Under the pieces are notes generated by a model that made no database searches, was not told the DNA's origin, and saw only the letters and a program-made list of their open reading frames with translations. A stretch of 64,000 nucleotides of DNA from VRUE01 sp963718775 (lineage in GTDB: Bacteria; Actinomycetota; Thermoleophilia; Solirubrobacterales; 70-9), in assembly GCA_963718775.1 (NCBI GenBank), contig OY970377.1, positions 2,604,001 to 2,668,000 of the forward strand, read 5' to 3'. Of the stretch, positions 49,582 through 57,649 are shown one piece after another; positions within the stretch are counted from its first letter, which is position 1, and each line of letters starts with the position of its first letter. A program made the position numbers and the translations under genes.

Positions 49582-51684
49582 GTGATTAGGCGCCTTGCCG
49601 CAGCGGTCACCGGTCCGCGTGGCCGCTGGCTGACGATCGGGGTCTGGATCGTGCTCGGCGTCGCCGGCTTCGCCGCGCGCACCCAGATCGGCGAGGTGAC
49701 CGCCGCCGGGCAGAGCAGCTTCCTGCCCGCCCACGCCGAGTCGACCCGGGCCGTCGACGCGCTGCAGAGCAACTTCAAGGGTGGCGACGACGTGCCGGTG
49801 CTGATCGTCTTCGATCGCGACGGCGGCCTCACCGCCGCCGACCTCGACGAGATCGGCAAGCTCGGCGAAGGGCTCGAACGGCTCGGCCTCGCCGGGGCGA
49901 CGCCGGTCCTCGCGCCGTTCTCCGGCGAGGCGAGGCGGCCACTCGGGGAAGTGGCGAGGATCGCCCACGGCATCGGGCCGATCTCCCGCGACGGCGAAGC
50001 GGCGCTGGTCGCCCTGGCGATCGACGCCAACGACCGTGGCGCGATCGCCGAAGGCGTCGCGAAGATCCGCCACTACCTGGCCAAGCACCGCCCGGCGGGC
50101 CTGCGCTCCTACGTCACCGGTCCCGGCGGCATGGCGGCCGACCTCGAGCAGGTCGCCGACGAGGCCGCCAAGACCCTGCTGATCGCGACCCTTGGCCTGG
50201 TCCTGATCCTGCTCCTCGTCGTCTACCGGGCGCCGATCCTCGCCCTGATGCCGCTGCTCGCCGTCGGCATCGCCTACCTGGTCACGATCGGCGTCGCCTA
50301 TCTGCTGATCGAGGCCGGCGCGATCACGGTCAACGCCGAGGGCACGATGCTGCTGCTCGTCCTCATCTTCGGCGCCGGCACCGACTACTCGCTGCTGCTC
50401 ATCCACCGCTATCGCGAGGAGATCGATCGTGGCTCGCCGCCCGCCGCGGCGCTGCCGAAGGCGCTCGCCGAGAGCGTGCCGGCGATCGCCGCCTCGGCCG
50501 GCACGGTGATCGCGGCGATGCTGGTCCTGCTGCTCGCCGAGCTCGAGTCGACCCACTGGCTCGGCCCGGTCCTGGCGATCGGGATCGCGGTGATGCTCGC
50601 CGCGGCGCTGACCCTGCTGCCGGCGATCCTCTCGCTGCTCGGCGGCCGGGCCTTCTGGCCGGTGCGTGACCTGGGGGAGGCGCAGGAGAATCGCCGCTGG
50701 GGACAGGTCGCCGGTTTCGTCCGCCGCCGCCCGCGGTCGATCGTCGTCGCCGTCTCCGCCCTCCTGGTCGTGCTCGCGCTGGGCAACTTCATCAGCCACG
50801 GCACGCTCGGCTTCGGCCAGGGGGAAACGCACCCGACCGAATCCAGCCGCGGCAACGAAGTCCTCGCCGAACACTTCCCGCCCGGCCTGGGGTCGCCGCT
50901 GACCGCGGTCGTCGGGCTCGGCCAGGTGGAGAAGGCGATCGGGGTGCTGGAGGAGCTGCCCTCGGTCAAGCTCGCCCTGCCGATCCCGCCGTCGGCCGTC
51001 TCCGACGAGGCCGCGGTGGCGATCGTCCTGCGCGGCAATCCCTACTCGGCGGAAGCGGCCGACCTGGTCGAGGGGATCCGCGACAAGCTCCAGGAGGTCG
51101 CGCCGAGCGCGCTTGTCGGCGGCATCCCGGCCGAGAACTACGACGTCGAGCAGGCCAACACGCGCGACACCAAGCTGATCGTCCCCGCCGTCTTGCTCGT
51201 CGTCGGCCTGATCCTCGCCCTGCTCCTCCGCGCCCTCGCCGCCCCCGCCTACATGATGGTCACCGTGGTCGCCTCGTTCGCGGCGACCCTCGGCCTCGTC
51301 ACCTTCGCCTTCACGGACGTCTTCGGGGCCGGCGGGCTGGCCTTCAACCTCGTCCTGCTCTCCTTCATCTTCCTGGTCGCCCTGGGGGTCGACTACAACA
51401 TCTTCCTGATGACGCGGGCCCGCGAGGAGGCGGCGAAGCTGGGCACCCGCGAGGGCATCCTGGTCGCCCTCGAGAAGACCGGCGGCGTCGTCACCGGCGC
51501 CGGCCTGATCCTCGCCGGGACCTTCGCCACCCTGACCCTGCTGCCGCTCGAGGAGCTGGTCCAGATCGGCGCCACGGTCGCGATCGGCGTCCTCCTCGAC
51601 ACCTTCGTGGTCCGCGCTCTGCTGATCCCCGCGATCACCTATCTGTGCGGCGAGCGCGCCTGGTGGCCCGGCGCGGCGCGCTAG
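49582..51684 (+). CDS. MMPL-family RND transporter
   Basis: 700 residues from GTG 49582, with two six-helix halves. The first half has LLIATLGLVLILLLVVYRAPILALMPL and VLIFGAGTDYSLLLIHRYREE with the proton-relay Asp-Tyr pair. The second half repeats it as LIVPAVLLVVGLILALLLRA and FLVALGVDYNIFLMTRAREE. These GxDY motifs are the MMPL hallmark. MMPL proteins export lipids or drugs. A convergent TetR gene ends 12 bases further on. Confidence 0.8.
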   Translation: MIRRLAAAVTGPRGRWLTIGVWIVLGVAGFAARTQIGEVTAAGQSSFLPAHAESTRAVDALQSNFKGGDDVPVLIVFDRDGGLTAADLDEIGKLGEGLERLGLAGATPVLAPFSGEARRPLGEVARIAHGIGPISRDGEAALVALAIDANDRGAIAEGVAKIRHYLAKHRPAGLRSYVTGPGGMAADLEQVADEAAKTLLIATLGLVLILLLVVYRAPILALMPLLAVGIAYLVTIGVAYLLIEAGAITVNAEGTMLLLVLIFGAGTDYSLLLIHRYREEIDRGSPPAAALPKALAESVPAIAASAGTVIAAMLVLLLAELESTHWLGPVLAIGIAVMLAAALTLLPAILSLLGGRAFWPVRDLGEAQENRRWGQVAGFVRRRPRSIVVAVSALLVVLALGNFISHGTLGFGQGETHPTESSRGNEVLAEHFPPGLGSPLTAVVGLGQVEKAIGVLEELPSVKLALPIPPSAVSDEAAVAIVLRGNPYSAEAADLVEGIRDKLQEVAPSALVGGIPAENYDVEQANTRDTKLIVPAVLLVVGLILALLLRALAAPAYMMVTVVASFAATLGLVTFAFTDVFGAGGLAFNLVLLSFIFLVALGVDYNIFLMTRAREEAAKLGTREGILVALEKTGGVVTGAGLILAGTFATLTLLPLEELVQIGATVAIGVLLDTFVVRALLIPAITYLCGERAWWPGAAR

Positions 51685-51696
51685 ACCTCCTGGTAG

Positions 51697-52281
51697 TTAG
51701 TCGGGCTTGACCAGCGCGGTGGCGATGGCGTCGACCAGATAGCGCTCGACCCGACTGGCCGACCAGCGGCGATCCACGGCGAGCTGTTCAGCGACCGGCA
51801 CCGAGCTCATCGCCCAGGAAAGGTCGGCGGCCGTAGTGGCGTTGAGCCCGTCGCGCAGCAAGTCGGCTTCGGCAAGGCGTTGGGCGGCACGGCGGTGGCC
51901 GAGGCGAAGTTGCGTCATCCGGTCCTCCCAGGCCGTGGAGGCAGCGCTGTCATTTCTGCGCACGGCGAGCAGGGCCGATGCGACCGGCTGGATCGTGGCG
52001 ACGTAGCGCAGCCAGAGGGTGAGGAAGCGTCGCAGCGCGGCAAGCGGATCCTCGTCGTCGAGGGCCGCGGTGCACTGAGCGACGATCCCCGACTGCTCAT
52101 CCATCCAGCGCACCAGCGCGACCAGCAGGCCGGCGCGCGAGGAGTAGTGCATGTAGAGCGCCTGGCGCGACACGCCCGCGGCCTCGGCCACCTCGGCCAT
52201 CGAGACCGCGGCGCCCCGTTCGCGCAGCAGGCGGTGGGCCGCTTCGAGGATCCGCTCCCGCGAGCTTTCTCGACTTGACAC
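51697..52281 (-). CDS. TetR-family regulator
   Basis: 194 residues from GTG 52281: RERILEAAHRLLRERGAAVSMAEVAEAAGVSRQALYMHYSSRAGLL is the helix-turn-helix. The ligand domain is of the C-terminal alpha-helical type. The start codon lies inside a perfect TTGACA-CC-TGTCAA dyad, so the protein probably represses itself. It may control the SnoaL-like gene across the gap and possibly the MMPL transporter. Confidence 0.75.
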   Translation of the reverse strand: MSSRESSRERILEAAHRLLRERGAAVSMAEVAEAAGVSRQALYMHYSSRAGLLVALVRWMDEQSGIVAQCTAALDDEDPLAALRRFLTLWLRYVATIQPVASALLAVRRNDSAASTAWEDRMTQLRLGHRRAAQRLAEADLLRDGLNATTAADLSWAMSSVPVAEQLAVDRRWSASRVERYLVDAIATALVKPD

Positions 52282-52316
52282 CTGTCAATCTTAGGTGTTA
52301 CTTGACACGTGACAAG
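52275..52316. promoter_or_regulatory. Tandem TetR operators
   Basis: Operator 1 is TTGACACCTGTCAA at 52275-52288, two perfect six-base arms with a two-base centre. Operator 2 is CTTGACACGTGACAAG at 52301-52316, with arms of the same type and two mismatches. The centres are 27 bases apart. They occupy the gap between the divergent TetR and SnoaL-like genes. Confidence 0.65.
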
Positions 52317-52339
52317 CTAGACAGATGGAAGGGGCACGA

Positions 52340-52738
52340 ATGACCAACACAGCAAGCGAGGCCGGCCAGAGAGCGATGGCGGCCGTGGGCAGCGGCGATC
52401 GCGAGGCCTGGCTCTCCTCCTACAGCGACGACGCGGTGCTCCACGACCCGGTTGGCGGCTCACCGCTCGACCCCGACGGCAAGGGCATCGCCGGACGCAC
52501 GGAGCTCGAACGGTTCTGGGATTTGACCATCGCTCCCAACCAGATCTCCTTCGAGGTCCGTGAGGTCCATGCCGCGGGACCCGAGGCGGCCTTCGTGGCG
52601 ACGGTCAGCGCCAAGTTCCCGACCGGCAACTCCGTCGCCTACGACGGAGTGTTCGTCTACGCGGTCGATGGCGAGGGACGTATCGAGACCCTGCGCGGCT
52701 ACTGGGATCTGGCGGCTGTGCTGGCGGCATTCAGCTGA
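52340..52738 (+). CDS. SnoaL-like / NTF2-fold protein
   Basis: 132 residues from ATG 52340, with GAAGGGG five bases ahead (an ATG at 52325 is less likely). The fold is shown by AMAAVGSGDREAWLSSYSDDAVLHDPVGGSPLDPDGKGIAGRTELERFW and FPTGNSVAYDGVFVYAVDGEGRIETLRGYWD. Relatives are ketosteroid isomerases and polyketide cyclases. It is expressed from the TetR-controlled gap. Its 3' end overlaps the convergent DUF998-like frame by 40 bases. Confidence 0.7.
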   Translation: MTNTASEAGQRAMAAVGSGDREAWLSSYSDDAVLHDPVGGSPLDPDGKGIAGRTELERFWDLTIAPNQISFEVREVHAAGPEAAFVATVSAKFPTGNSVAYDGVFVYAVDGEGRIETLRGYWDLAAVLAAFS

Positions 52739-53532
52739 TCCTGCTCGAGGCCGCTGCCCGGCAGGACGACCAGCTGCCCACCGGGGATCGTCCGGCGGAT
52801 CCACTCGACGAAGCGGAAGGCGGCGTCGCCGGGGCGGCCGTAGATGGCGAGCAGGCCGATCGTCAGCGCGAAGACCCAGAGCCCGCCGGCGGCGAGTGAG
52901 AGGCGCTGGACGAGCCCGTAGTGGCCTTGCGGCTCGTTGCCGGCGGTGAAGAAGAGGCCGGCGAAGATCGCCAAGCCGAGCAGCGCCGAGCCGAGCGCCA
53001 GCAGGTCGGCGCGGCCCCAGCGGCGATCGCCGCGGAAGCGCCAGGTCATCGCCAGCACGGAGAGCAGGATCGCGATAGCGCCGAGGAAGTAGGCCCAGCC
53101 GTGGGCGACGTGCTGCCATGAGACCTGGCCGGCTTCCTCGCGGGGGCGGCACCAGGCGTCGATGCTCCAGCGGCAGTCGGCCGGGAAGGGGAAGCCGGCG
53201 AGGATCTGGGCGAGCCCGGTGAAGGCGATCAACGCGGGGCCGAGGCGGCCGCGCCAGCTGCGCGGGGCGTCGAGCCACAGCGCCGCGGCAGCGGCGATGA
53301 AGGAGAGGCCCCAGATCGCCACGCCGGTGTCGAAGAGCCAGGGCCGCGCGGCGTTGCGGGCGCCGAGCACGCTGACCGCATCGCGGATCTCGCTGTAGCC
53401 CGGCTCGATCAGGCCGGCTACGACGACGACGAGGAGCCAGACGATCTGCCCGACTATCGAGGCGACGGCCAGGCGGCGTATCAGCGCGTCGCGGGCTATC
53501 GGGGCGAGCTGAGCGAGGAGAGCTGCGACCAG
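52699..53532 (-). CDS. DUF998-like membrane protein, start uncertain
   Basis: The open frame holds seven or so membrane helices: IVGQIVWLLVVVVAGLIEPGYSEIRD, FDTGVAIWGLSFIAAAAAL, GPALIAFTGLAQILAGFPF and YFLGAIAILLSVLAM. The N-terminal block with EPGYSEIRDAVS and the FPxD loop match DUF998. The frame is closed upstream by TAG at 53533-53535 and has no ATG or GTG before 53370, so either CTG is used or an indel hides the start. The function is unknown. Confidence 0.6.
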   Translation of the reverse strand: MVAALLAQLAPIARDALIRRLAVASIVGQIVWLLVVVVAGLIEPGYSEIRDAVSVLGARNAARPWLFDTGVAIWGLSFIAAAAALWLDAPRSWRGRLGPALIAFTGLAQILAGFPFPADCRWSIDAWCRPREEAGQVSWQHVAHGWAYFLGAIAILLSVLAMTWRFRGDRRWGRADLLALGSALLGLAIFAGLFFTAGNEPQGHYGLVQRLSLAAGGLWVFALTIGLLAIYGRPGDAAFRFVEWIRRTIPGGQLVVLPGSGLEQDQLNAASTAARSQ

Positions 53533-53699
53533 CTAGCCGTGGCTAGTTGAAGGGGGTGCCAAGGCGCGGGGGAGACTGCCGTCAAGTGGGTCGCGCGCTG
53601 CATCGCTGCGTCGCTTTTGGCGGCACAGCGGGGGCACCTGTCAGCGGTGACGCCGCGGATGCCGCCGTACTCGGTCTTGCAGTGGTCGCATCGGAACAT
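53496..53699 (-). CDS. Small zinc-ribbon protein
   Basis: 67 residues. Two CxxC pairs, MFRCDHCKTEYGG and ADRCPRCAAKSD, form a zinc ribbon; the rest is low in structure. Its 3' end overlaps the DUF998-like frame. The shared 22-base motif lies 58-79 bases upstream. The function is unknown. Confidence 0.5.
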   Translation of the reverse strand: MFRCDHCKTEYGGIRGVTADRCPRCAAKSDAAMQRATHLTAVSPAPWHPLQLATASWSQLSSLSSPR

Positions 53700-53756
53700 A
53701 GCTCTCGCCTACCCTTTCGACGGCCGACTCGAAACCTTGAGCCCGGCATGGCCAAT

Positions 53757-53778
53757 TCCTACCTTTTTAGTACTCGTC
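53757..53778. repeat. Shared 22-base intergenic motif, copy 2
   Basis: TCCTACCTTTTT, AG, TACTCGTC; 20 of 22 bases match the copy at 47895-47916. It lies just after the stop of the PEP-mutase-like gene and 58 bases ahead of the zinc-ribbon gene, both on the reverse strand. Confidence 0.45.
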
Positions 53779-53782
53779 GAGC

Positions 53783-54598
53783 TCAACTCCCGAGCCATTT
53801 CGCCGCCCGGCCCGAGACCTTCAAGACTGAGAGATCGCCCGTGTCGCGGACCTGCTCGGCCGCGTTCGCCATCGCTTCGATCGCGACCCAGGCGAGGCTG
53901 CCGCCGACGCTGATCCGCTGCGCTCCGGCATCGACGATCTCGGCCATCGAGAGGCCCGGCATGGCGAGCACGTTGACCGGCTTGCCGACCGCCTCGCACA
54001 CGGCGCGGATCTGATCGCCGTCGCGCAGGCCGGGGGCATAGAGGACATCGGCGCCGGCCTGCTCGAAGGCCTGCAGGCGGGCGATCGTGTCGTCGAGATC
54101 GGGGTTGCCGCGGAGGTGGTTCTCGGCGCGGGCCGTGAAGGTGAAGGGAAAGCTCAGGCCCTGGGCCGCCTCGCTGGCCGCCGCCACCCGTTCCACGGCA
54201 TGATCGAAGGAGTAGATCTCGCCATCCTGTGGGTCGTAATCCTCAATCGATCCGCCGACGGCTCCGACGGCGGCGACGCGGACGATGGCGTTCGCGGCAT
54301 CGCGGGGCTCGGGGCCATAGCCGTTCTCGAGATCGACGGAGACCGGCAGCACGGTCGACTCGTCGAGGGTGCTGACGTGCTCGACCAGCTCGTCGAGCGT
54401 GACATTGCCGTCGAGGCGCCCCAGGGTGAGGGCAAATCCCGAGCTGGTGGTTGCCAGAGCCTCGAACCCGAGCCCCTCCAGGACCCGGGCCGAGCCCGCG
54501 TCCCAGGGGTTGGGAATGATGAACGCCTCGCCCTCGTGCAGGACTCGGAAGCGGGCAGCCTTCTCTGCCCTGCTGGGCCGCGAAGCTCGATCTCCCAT
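53783..54598 (-). CDS. Isocitrate lyase/PEP mutase superfamily protein
   Basis: 271 residues, intact. The blocks are FIIPNPWDAGSARVLEGLGFEALATTSSGFALTLG, VLPVSVDLENGYG with the metal Asp-Glu, VGGSIEDYDP, FTARAENHLRG, LYAPGLRDGDQIRAV and AGAQRISVGGSLAWVA. This subgroup (often called carboxyvinyl-carboxyphosphonate phosphorylmutase-like) includes oxaloacetate decarboxylases and C-C lyases; the substrate here is not known. The catalytic loop lacks the isocitrate-lyase KKCGH motif. Confidence 0.75.
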   Translation of the reverse strand: MGDRASRPSRAEKAARFRVLHEGEAFIIPNPWDAGSARVLEGLGFEALATTSSGFALTLGRLDGNVTLDELVEHVSTLDESTVLPVSVDLENGYGPEPRDAANAIVRVAAVGAVGGSIEDYDPQDGEIYSFDHAVERVAAASEAAQGLSFPFTFTARAENHLRGNPDLDDTIARLQAFEQAGADVLYAPGLRDGDQIRAVCEAVGKPVNVLAMPGLSMAEIVDAGAQRISVGGSLAWVAIEAMANAAEQVRDTGDLSVLKVSGRAAKWLGS

Positions 54599-54744
54599 CG
54601 CCTCGATTCCGGCACCATACTTATTGGGTAGGCGGCTTGTACAAACGGCACTCCAATGGGGATCTCGCCGCTCGCAAAATGCAGCTAAGGTCGCCTCAGC
54701 GCAGATCGATGGACCTCAAGGCGACTCCCGCGCGTACTACGAGC

Positions 54745-55371
54745 ATGAACTCTCTACGACGACTTCCCTTGACACTGCTCACGGCCGGGCTACTCGTCTT
54801 CGTCGCCCTGCTCGGCGCCGCCCCGGCAGACGCCGCGGTCGGGGTCGAAAAGACCAGCCGCCCGGCCGGCGTGCCCGGCGCCAAGGTCGACCTCACGCTC
54901 GCCTGCGGCTTCTGCTTCCCGCCCTGCACCGGCCCTCCCGGGCACCGCAAGCCGTCGCCCTGCATGCTCGGCACCCACCACGCGCAGCCACCCGAGTCCT
55001 TCGCGGTCTCCCTGGTGCCGATCGAGCAGGCTCCGAAACCGCACTGGTGTGGCCCCAATGCGCTCTGCTCGCCGACGCCCCGGGGGGCGCCGCGGCAGGC
55101 CCCGTACGCCTACCTGGGGCTAGCGAAACCGCCGGCGGATGGCGATCGCCCCCCGGATGGAAAGAACATTCCGCGCTATCTGCTCGACTTCGCGATCCCC
55201 GACCTGCGTCCAGGCATCTATGCCTACGTGATCTTTTGCGACGCCTGCGCTGCCGGGAGGCGTGGCAGCCTGATCGCCTCGCCGAGCTCTCGCCTCTGGC
55301 GGCTGCGGGTGCTGCCCTCCAGCCCAAAGGCGACGATCGGCCGGCGAACGTCGTACCTGGACTACCCGTAG
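54745..55371 (+). CDS. Hypothetical secreted Cys/Pro-rich protein
   Basis: 208 residues from ATG 54745, with the signal peptide RLPLTLLTAGLLVFVALLGAAPADA. The mature protein starts with VGVEKTSRPAGVPGAKVDLTLACGFCFPPC and has about nine cysteines. The domain YLLDFAIPDLRPGIYAYVIFC looks like an Ig-type sandwich. No known family. An upstream ATG-less extension exists but lacks a ribosome site. Confidence 0.55.
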   Translation: MNSLRRLPLTLLTAGLLVFVALLGAAPADAAVGVEKTSRPAGVPGAKVDLTLACGFCFPPCTGPPGHRKPSPCMLGTHHAQPPESFAVSLVPIEQAPKPHWCGPNALCSPTPRGAPRQAPYAYLGLAKPPADGDRPPDGKNIPRYLLDFAIPDLRPGIYAYVIFCDACAAGRRGSLIASPSSRLWRLRVLPSSPKATIGRRTSYLDYP

Positions 55372-55592
55372 CGCCGCTCCATGGGTTGAAAGGAGTGCCA
55401 CCAGCCATCGTCGAGCGCGGCGTGGCTGATCTGCTCGAGCACGAATCCGTCCTCGTCGTGCAGCACATAGCTGACCAGGGCCGGGTCTTGACGATCGTCC
55501 ACCGCGACTATCTGAGCAAGCATTAGATAGGGCGGGCGGGCAAGCCAAACCTCTCCGGGGCGGGGGCTGGCCTTGGTCTCTCGGCTTGCCAT
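55362..55592 (-). CDS. Hypothetical protein
   Basis: 76 residues: SPRPGEVWLARPPYLMLAQIVAVDDRQDPALVSYVLHDEDGFVLEQ. It reads like a compact beta-barrel, but no family is recognised. It overlaps the convergent upstream gene by ten bases. Confidence 0.5.
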   Translation of the reverse strand: MASRETKASPRPGEVWLARPPYLMLAQIVAVDDRQDPALVSYVLHDEDGFVLEQISHAALDDGWWHSFQPMERRYG

Positions 55593-55610
55593 TTGCTCGC
55601 GTTCTTACCC

Positions 55611-55636
55611 GCTTGCTCGGCTGGACAATCGGGTAG
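55611..55636 (+). promoter_or_regulatory. Possible SigB-type promoter
   Basis: GCTTG at 55611-55615, 15 bases, GGGTAG at 55631-55636: this fits the loose actinobacterial SigB pattern GnnTn-N15-GGGTA. It precedes the small acidic gene at 55672 by 36 bases. The -35 part is weak. Confidence 0.35.
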
Positions 55637-55671
55637 CCGGGTTCGACAACGCAATCCGAGAGAGGGGCTCT

Positions 55672-55986
55672 ATGAACGTGAACGACCTTGACCGGAAGCG
55701 CAACGAGGAGCGGCGCATCGAGGAAGAAGCGACCGCGGCAGCCGCCGAGGCGGGCGAGATCGGCGGCGAGGTCGCCCAGGACAGCGACGACCCTGCTCAG
55801 CAACCGCTGGTCGAGGCCGGCGAGGGAGAGGCCGAGGGCTTCGAGCTTGCCGAGAAGCAACTCGAAGACATCGCCAGCCACGGCGACGAACATCGTTTTC
55901 CAGACGCTGACGTGCCGCCCAGCGAGGATGCCGGCGAGGACGCGGAGTTTGGCGAGGCCGATCAGGCGACGCACCCCGATGCCTAG
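55672..55986 (+). CDS. Small acidic hypothetical protein
   Basis: 104 residues from ATG 55672, with GAGAGGGG ahead. It is very acidic and Ala-rich, with the block GEGEAEGFELAEKQLEDIASHGDEH in the middle. Short proteins carrying a GFELAE-L-ASHGD block occur in other actinobacteria without known function. No membrane segment; probably largely disordered. Confidence 0.6.
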   Translation: MNVNDLDRKRNEERRIEEEATAAAAEAGEIGGEVAQDSDDPAQQPLVEAGEGEAEGFELAEKQLEDIASHGDEHRFPDADVPPSEDAGEDAEFGEADQATHPDA

Positions 55987-56105
55987 GCAAATAGACGCCC
56001 CGTCGTCGCCAGGAGAATGGGAGCACCCGCCGGCCGCTCCAAACGCTTGACAACGGTGCGTCGAACCTTTTCGGCTCGTTTGTTTGTCGTGCTGTTGCGC
56101 TTTTT

Positions 56106-56131
56106 GCCTTGCTCCTTCTTTCGGTCAAGGC
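56106..56131 (+). terminator. Hairpin after the small acidic gene
   Basis: GCCTTG at 56106-56111 pairs with CAAGGC at 56126-56131 around a 14-base loop. It is 120 bases after the stop of the acidic gene, in a T-rich stretch. It may end that transcript. The stem is short. Confidence 0.35.
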
Positions 56132-56258
56132 TCGCTACTTATTAGAAAACAACGTTGTGCCCAATTAATACTCCAAGCGATCATGGGCTAGCCGGGGGCA
56201 CTCGCCCTCAAGCGGGCCGCCTCCCGGTAGCCGTCACACCGGAAGGGAGGTGAGCGAT

Positions 56259-56318
56259 ATGCGCATCAGCGCTAGTGAGCAGGCCATGCCCCTGCTCAGT
56301 GTTCACAAGTCCAACTAG
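56259..56318 (+). CDS. Candidate 19-residue ORF with a strong ribosome site
   Basis: ATG 56259 gives MRISASEQAMPLLSVHKSN and stops at TAG 56316-56318. GGGAGGTGAG lies eight bases ahead, stronger than most sites in the window. GAGCAGG and CCTGCTC inside the frame form a seven-base-pair hairpin. It could be a leader peptide or a small protein. Nothing similar is known to me. Confidence 0.35.
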   Translation: MRISASEQAMPLLSVHKSN

Positions 56319-56323
56319 GTGCG

Positions 56324-56341
56324 CCTACTACTAGTAGTAGG
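56324..56341. promoter_or_regulatory. Perfect 18-base palindrome
   Basis: CCTACTACTAGTAGTAGG is its own reverse complement. It starts six bases after the stop of the 19-residue frame and lies in the 516-base stretch (55987-56502) that otherwise holds no clear gene. A dimeric repressor site or an RNA hairpin would both fit. Confidence 0.45.
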
Positions 56342-56502
56342 AGGCATCGGGGCGCTTCTGAGTTTCAACGCCGGGAGCGCCCCGGCTTGCTGCCAGCTCC
56401 CTCGGCTCGACACGCGTTCAAGATCAGTGAAGGCACTCCGGCAAGGAAGCGATAGACCCTGGGCCGCATGGAGATCTGCTTGGATGCAGACGGCTGATCT
56501 AC

Positions 56503-56672
56503 ATGGCTGCCGACGACACCAAGACGATTCGGGTTCCGACTAACGAGGAGGCGGTACTGGTCGAGATTACGGCCGGATTCGAAGGATTGCCGCCGACCCC
56601 AAGACCCACGCTGTCTATCGTGCCGAAGTCGAGACCGAGCTGGCCTTCGACGTTCCCGCGCCTGGGTGGTAG
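56503..56672 (+). CDS. Small hypothetical protein, one frameshift
   Basis: ATG 56503 reads MAADDTKTIRVPTNEEAVLVEIT. After a shift near 56570 another frame reads RIRRIAADPKTHAVYRAEVETELAF and stops TAG at 56670-56672. Together this makes a coherent acidic protein of about 57 residues. Neither half alone looks complete. No family is recognised. Confidence 0.4.
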
Positions 56673-56707
56673 CCACTTGCCCGTCGCCGACTGAGCATCG
56701 ACTAGCT

Positions 56708-57499
56708 ATGGGCGACTTCCACTACGAGGGCCACCGGATCGAGTACGACTCCTACGGGGAGGGCGAGCGGGTTGTCGTGCTCGTCCACGGGCTGCTGATG
56801 AACCGGCGCATGTTCGAGCGCCTGGCGCCGCCACTGGCACGGCGCGGTAACCGGGTGATCTGCGTCGACCTGCTCGGCCACGGGCGCTCCGACCGCCCCG
56901 AGGACCTGCGGCTCTACTCGATGCCGTTGTTCGCCCGCCAGGTCGTGGCGCTGCTGGACCATCTCGAGCAGCCCTCGGCGGTGGTCGGCGGCACCTCGCT
57001 GGGCGCCAACGTCGCGCTCGAGCTGGCGACGCGGGATCCCGAGCGGGTCCGCGGCCTCTTCATCGAGATGCCGGTGCTCGACAACGCGCTGCCGGCGGTC
57101 GCCGCCACCTTCACGCCGGTCCTGGTCGGCCTGCGGCTCGGCCGGCCGGCGTTCGAGCTGGTCTCTCGCGTCGCCTCGGTCATTCCCCGCACCAACTACA
57201 TGGTCGACATCGGGCTCGACTGGGTGCGCCAGCGGCCCGGCCCGTCGGGCGCGGTGCTGGAGGGGCTGCTGCTGGGGGAGACCGCGCCGCACCGCGAGGA
57301 GCGCCGCCGGATCGCCCAGCCGGCGCTGATCGTCGGCCACCCGCGTGATCCCCTGCACCCCTTCAGCGACTCGGGGATGCTCGCCGAAGAGCTCGCTGAC
57401 GGGCGCCTTGTCGAGGCCAGCTCGATCCTCGAGTGGCGGCTCAATCCGAAGCGCCTCAACTCCGAGCTGTCGACGTTCCTCGCTGACGTCTGGTCCTGA
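56708..57499 (+). CDS. Alpha/beta hydrolase
   Basis: 263 residues from ATG 56708. The oxyanion block is VVLVHGLLMNRRMFERLAPPL, the nucleophile elbow is VVGGTSLGANVALELATRD (GTSLG, Ser), and the acid and His lie in LIVGHPRDPLHPFSDS. Strand VICVDLLGHGRSDRP is also typical. It hydrolyses an ester, epoxide or similar; the substrate is unknown. It is the last gene before the tRNA-synthetase operon, 150 bases upstream of the tRNA, and could belong to the same pathway. Confidence 0.75.
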   Translation: MGDFHYEGHRIEYDSYGEGERVVVLVHGLLMNRRMFERLAPPLARRGNRVICVDLLGHGRSDRPEDLRLYSMPLFARQVVALLDHLEQPSAVVGGTSLGANVALELATRDPERVRGLFIEMPVLDNALPAVAATFTPVLVGLRLGRPAFELVSRVASVIPRTNYMVDIGLDWVRQRPGPSGAVLEGLLLGETAPHREERRRIAQPALIVGHPRDPLHPFSDSGMLAEELADGRLVEASSILEWRLNPKRLNSELSTFLADVWS

Positions 57500-57601
57500 G
57501 CGCAGCGGACAAGCGGCTCCTCAAGCGACTCCGCAACGTCCGTACTCCGGTACGCGCGGAGTTGCTAGCATGCGCAGAAATTCTAGATCAATCAAGAGAT
57601 C

Positions 57602-57640
57602 GGACTCTAGGGAGGAGTCCGGGGCTCAGACGGGGAGCCC
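57602..57640 (+). promoter_or_regulatory. Twin hairpins directly upstream of the tRNA
   Basis: GGACTC (57602-57607) pairs with GAGTCC (57615-57620), and GGGCTC (57622-57627) pairs with GAGCCC (57635-57640). Each has a six-base-pair stem and a seven-base loop. They lie within 50 bases of the tRNA 5' end. A TTGCTA / TAGATC pair with 16 bases between, at about 57562-57589, could be the promoter, which would put both hairpins in the tRNA precursor. Confidence 0.4.
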
Positions 57641-57649
57641 GGCCATAGC

